Assembly (NCBI GenBank): GCA_900088475.1
Contig: FLMG01002641.1
Span: forward strand, 1-17,013
Reading direction: 5' to 3'
Length of the DNA stretch: 17,013 bases
DNA from: Hyphochytrium catenoides
Lineage: Eukaryota; Sar; Hyphochytriomycetes; Hyphochytriales; Hyphochytriaceae
The notes below the pieces were generated by a model. That model had not been told where the DNA came from. It searched no databases and worked only from the letters and a program-made list of their open reading frames with translations. The position numbers and the translations under genes were made by a program. Positions 16,971-17,013 of the stretch are shown here, in pieces; position 1 is the stretch's first letter, and every line of letters begins with the position of its first letter.

Positions 16971-17013
16971 GTGTGTGTGTGAGAGTGAGAGAGAGAAAGA
17001 GAGAGAGAGAGAG
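16971..17013. repeat. (TG)n followed by (GA)n microsatellite running off the window
   Basis: A TG run (about 16971-16980) passes into a GA-rich run that continues to the last base of the window. It is the same class as the other dinucleotide tracts here. Confidence 0.85.

Larger units (their letters stand above)
16402..17013. other. probable intron/5' region of the WW/IQ gene
   Basis: Apart from the possible exon at 16586-16640, no confident coding exon is visible. The minus strand is strongly pyrimidine-rich (16660-16930), like introns elsewhere in this gene. A GT/GA microsatellite begins near the right edge. Confidence 0.4.

Noticed and set aside
1-17013. CRISPR array, bacterial operon, prophage or toxin-antitoxin system
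   Set aside because: Introns, microsatellites and eukaryotic domain families show nuclear eukaryotic DNA. The only arrays are simple repeats and a coding repeat without spacer structure.

Overview
This is nuclear DNA from an intron-bearing eukaryote, most likely a unicellular protist or alga. The evidence is short GT-AG introns (about 54 to 342 bases in the two genes resolved here), long GA/CT and CA microsatellites in introns and spacers, TTAGGG-type telomere-like repeats, and eukaryotic families: an AGC kinase, WW and IQ domains, a SET-domain methyltransferase and a divergent mitochondrial-carrier-like protein. The DFD-type AGC kinase and the abundance of GA repeats would suit a stramenopile or related alga. 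That placement is inference and weak.

Layout from left to right. (1) 3-728, plus strand: an Ala/Pro/Lys/Val repeat protein open to the left window edge. (2) 729-2735: no confident intact gene. It contains a decayed Copia-type gag fragment on the minus strand (969-1106, frame continuing to 864). (3) 2736-5950, minus strand: an AGC-family Ser/Thr kinase reconstructed here as 12 exons (579 aa). (4) 5951-7470: a divergent intergenic region with a telomere-like repeat, an A/T-rich block and long GA tracts. (5) 7471-8547, plus strand: a two-exon carrier-like membrane protein. (6) 8548-9127: a short spacer between convergent genes, with a possible decayed Copia RNase H piece. (7) 9128-10132, minus strand: an intronless ADP-ribosylglycohydrolase. 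(8) 10133-11075: spacer with a second telomere-like repeat and an open frame that continues the next gene past a TGA. (9) 11076-11831, minus strand: a SET-domain lysine methyltransferase of the SETD3/Rubisco-LSMT type, without the usual C-terminal domain. (10) 11832-12700: spacer with a CAG-like trinucleotide tract, an acidic exon-like open frame and a long CT microsatellite. (11) 12701 to at least 16401, minus strand: a multi-exon protein with an IQ motif and seven WW domains, whose 5' part is unresolved or lies beyond the right edge.

The genes look like independent housekeeping or signalling genes, not an operon-like or defence system. The most notable items are the seven-WW/IQ architecture, the telomere-like repeats placed about 260-310 bases upstream of two minus-strand genes, the in-frame TGA right after the SET domain with a further 108-codon open frame, and the two candidate Copia remnants. 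Exon structures were worked out by hand from frame, motif continuity, splice dinucleotides and phase. No transcript data or database search was available.
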